NCBI GenBank assembly: GCA_005893185.1
Contig: VBOS01000230.1
Location: forward strand, 1-14,810
DNA from: Candidatus Eiseniibacteriota bacterium
Lineage (GTDB): Bacteria > Eisenbacteria > RBG-16-71-46
Direction of reading: 5' to 3'
DNA length: 14,810 bases
Under the pieces are notes generated by a model, which saw nothing but the letters and a program-made list of their open reading frames with translations, did no database searches and was not told the origin of the DNA. Position numbers and translations under genes: made by a program. Of the stretch, positions 14,221 to 14,810 are shown piece after piece. Each line of letters opens with the position of its first letter. The first letter of the stretch is position 1.

Positions 14221-14810
14221 TCACGGCGCCTGCGTCCCCCCCGGCCGCATGAGCGCGATGCATGCTGTGTGGCCGTGGAGGAAGTTCTTCTCCCCCACCG
14301 GACCGATCTCGCCTGCGCAGAACATCCCCGCCGCCGGCAGCGCATCCCCCAGCGAAGAGCGCAGGATCGAGATGTCGCCGTCGGGGCGCCCGTAGAGGCC
14401 GCGGCCGCGGCCGTTGCACGCGAACACCAGGGCGGCGCGCGCCGGCGTGTCGAAGGCCTGGGGCGAGAGCAGCAGCTCGAGATCCTCCTTGGCGGTCCCG
14501 GCATCGCGCACGTGGATGCGAAGCTTCTCGCGCTCGGCCACGCGGTCGCCGATCGCGATCACGCCGCGGTCGCGATCCGCGCCCAGCAGGTTGCGAATGA
14601 GGTAGTCGCCGCGCCCTTCGGCGCCACGGCGCGCGGGTCGGCCGATGTACAGCCCGCGCGAGAGCCGCTCGCGCTCGACCGGCGAGAGCCCCCGCAGCAC
14701 CTGCTCGGCGCGCTCGAGGGCCGGCTGGCCGTCCAGCTCGATCACCACGTTGCCGTCGGCCTTCGTCACCTCGAGCGGCGGGCCCACCGGCCGGCAGCCC
14801 TGGGAGACGA
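14221..14810 (-). CDS. FIST-domain protein, C-terminal part (5' end beyond the window)
   Basis: About 196 residues are present, ending at TGA (complement of 14221-14223). The frame stays open to the right edge (…VSQGCRPVGPPLEVTKADGN…), so the GTG at 14787 is internal and the start lies outside. SQGCRPVGPP, VVIELDGQPALERAEQVL, GDYLIRNLLGAD, FACNGRGRGLYGRPDGD and AGMFCAGEIGPVGEKNFLHG are the successive motifs of the FIST C-terminal domain. FIST proteins are predicted small-ligand sensors, often of about 370-400 residues and sometimes fused to or near signalling domains. This copy has no output domain after FIST. It converges with the exported-protein gene; partners, if any, would be to the right of the window. 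Confidence 0.88.
   Translation of the reverse strand, partial: VSQGCRPVGPPLEVTKADGNVVIELDGQPALERAEQVLRGLSPVERERLSRGLYIGRPARRGAEGRGDYLIRNLLGADRDRGVIAIGDRVAEREKLRIHVRDAGTAKEDLELLLSPQAFDTPARAALVFACNGRGRGLYGRPDGDISILRSSLGDALPAAGMFCAGEIGPVGEKNFLHGHTACIALMRPGGTQAP

Noticed and set aside
14787..14810. GTG at 14787 as the true start of the FIST protein
   Set aside because: The frame stays open to the edge and reads SQGCRPVGPP, a FIST C-terminal domain motif, so the gene is cut by the window.

Overview
The window is very GC-rich, gene-dense bacterial DNA with strong G/C bias at codon third positions and mostly GTG/ATG starts. A secreted beta-propeller protein ends in an FlgD-like sorting module (SPNPARG...DIAGRRVATV...LRAGVYY). 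That module is typical of the FCB group and candidate phyla such as Eisenbacteria, so I suggest an Eisenbacteria-like organism. This placement is inference from one protein style and base composition. There are no rRNA, tRNA, CRISPR, transposase or phage genes, and no window-wide sign of a mobile island.

Layout, left to right. (1) 134-2320 (-) is a two-module oxidoreductase: a zinc-type dehydrogenase fused to a Gfo/Idh/MocA dehydrogenase. (2) 2487-2891 (-) is a small DUF5684-like membrane protein. (3) 3051-4074 (-) is a DUF362-family gene broken by what looks like an out-of-frame internal deletion. (4) 4166-6853 (-) is a secreted protein of about 14 propeller-type repeats plus an FlgD-like C-terminal module with an abnormal end. 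(5) 7001-8149 (+) is a FabH-like ketoacyl synthase III. (6) 8183-13104 (-) is a tight cluster, read from thiolase through 3-hydroxyacyl-CoA dehydrogenase, an acyl-CoA dehydrogenase and a small membrane protein to a second acyl-CoA dehydrogenase. (7) 13251-14063 (+) is an exported protein with a peptidoglycan-binding-like middle. (8) 14221-14810 (-) is the C-terminal half of a FIST-domain protein that runs off the window.

Functionally, the only clear pathway is the 8183-13104 operon. It holds three of the four reaction types of short-chain acyl-CoA (C4) beta-oxidation or its reversal: thiolase, 3-hydroxyacyl-CoA dehydrogenase and acyl-CoA dehydrogenase twice. Enoyl-CoA hydratase and electron-transfer flavoprotein are not in the window. 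The convergent KAS III gene is also an acyl-thioester enzyme, but nothing shows that it works with the operon.

The most unusual non-coding structure is a perfect 42-bp inverted repeat (14066-14107 / 14166-14207) that fills the gap between two convergent genes and carries a G-quadruplex motif on each strand. The divergent gap at 13105-13250 holds two outward-facing promoter-like elements that are near mirror images. I see no convincing multi-gene system that looks wholly undescribed. The best leads are the inverted repeat, the mirrored promoters, and the two adjacent genes with apparent out-of-frame lesions.
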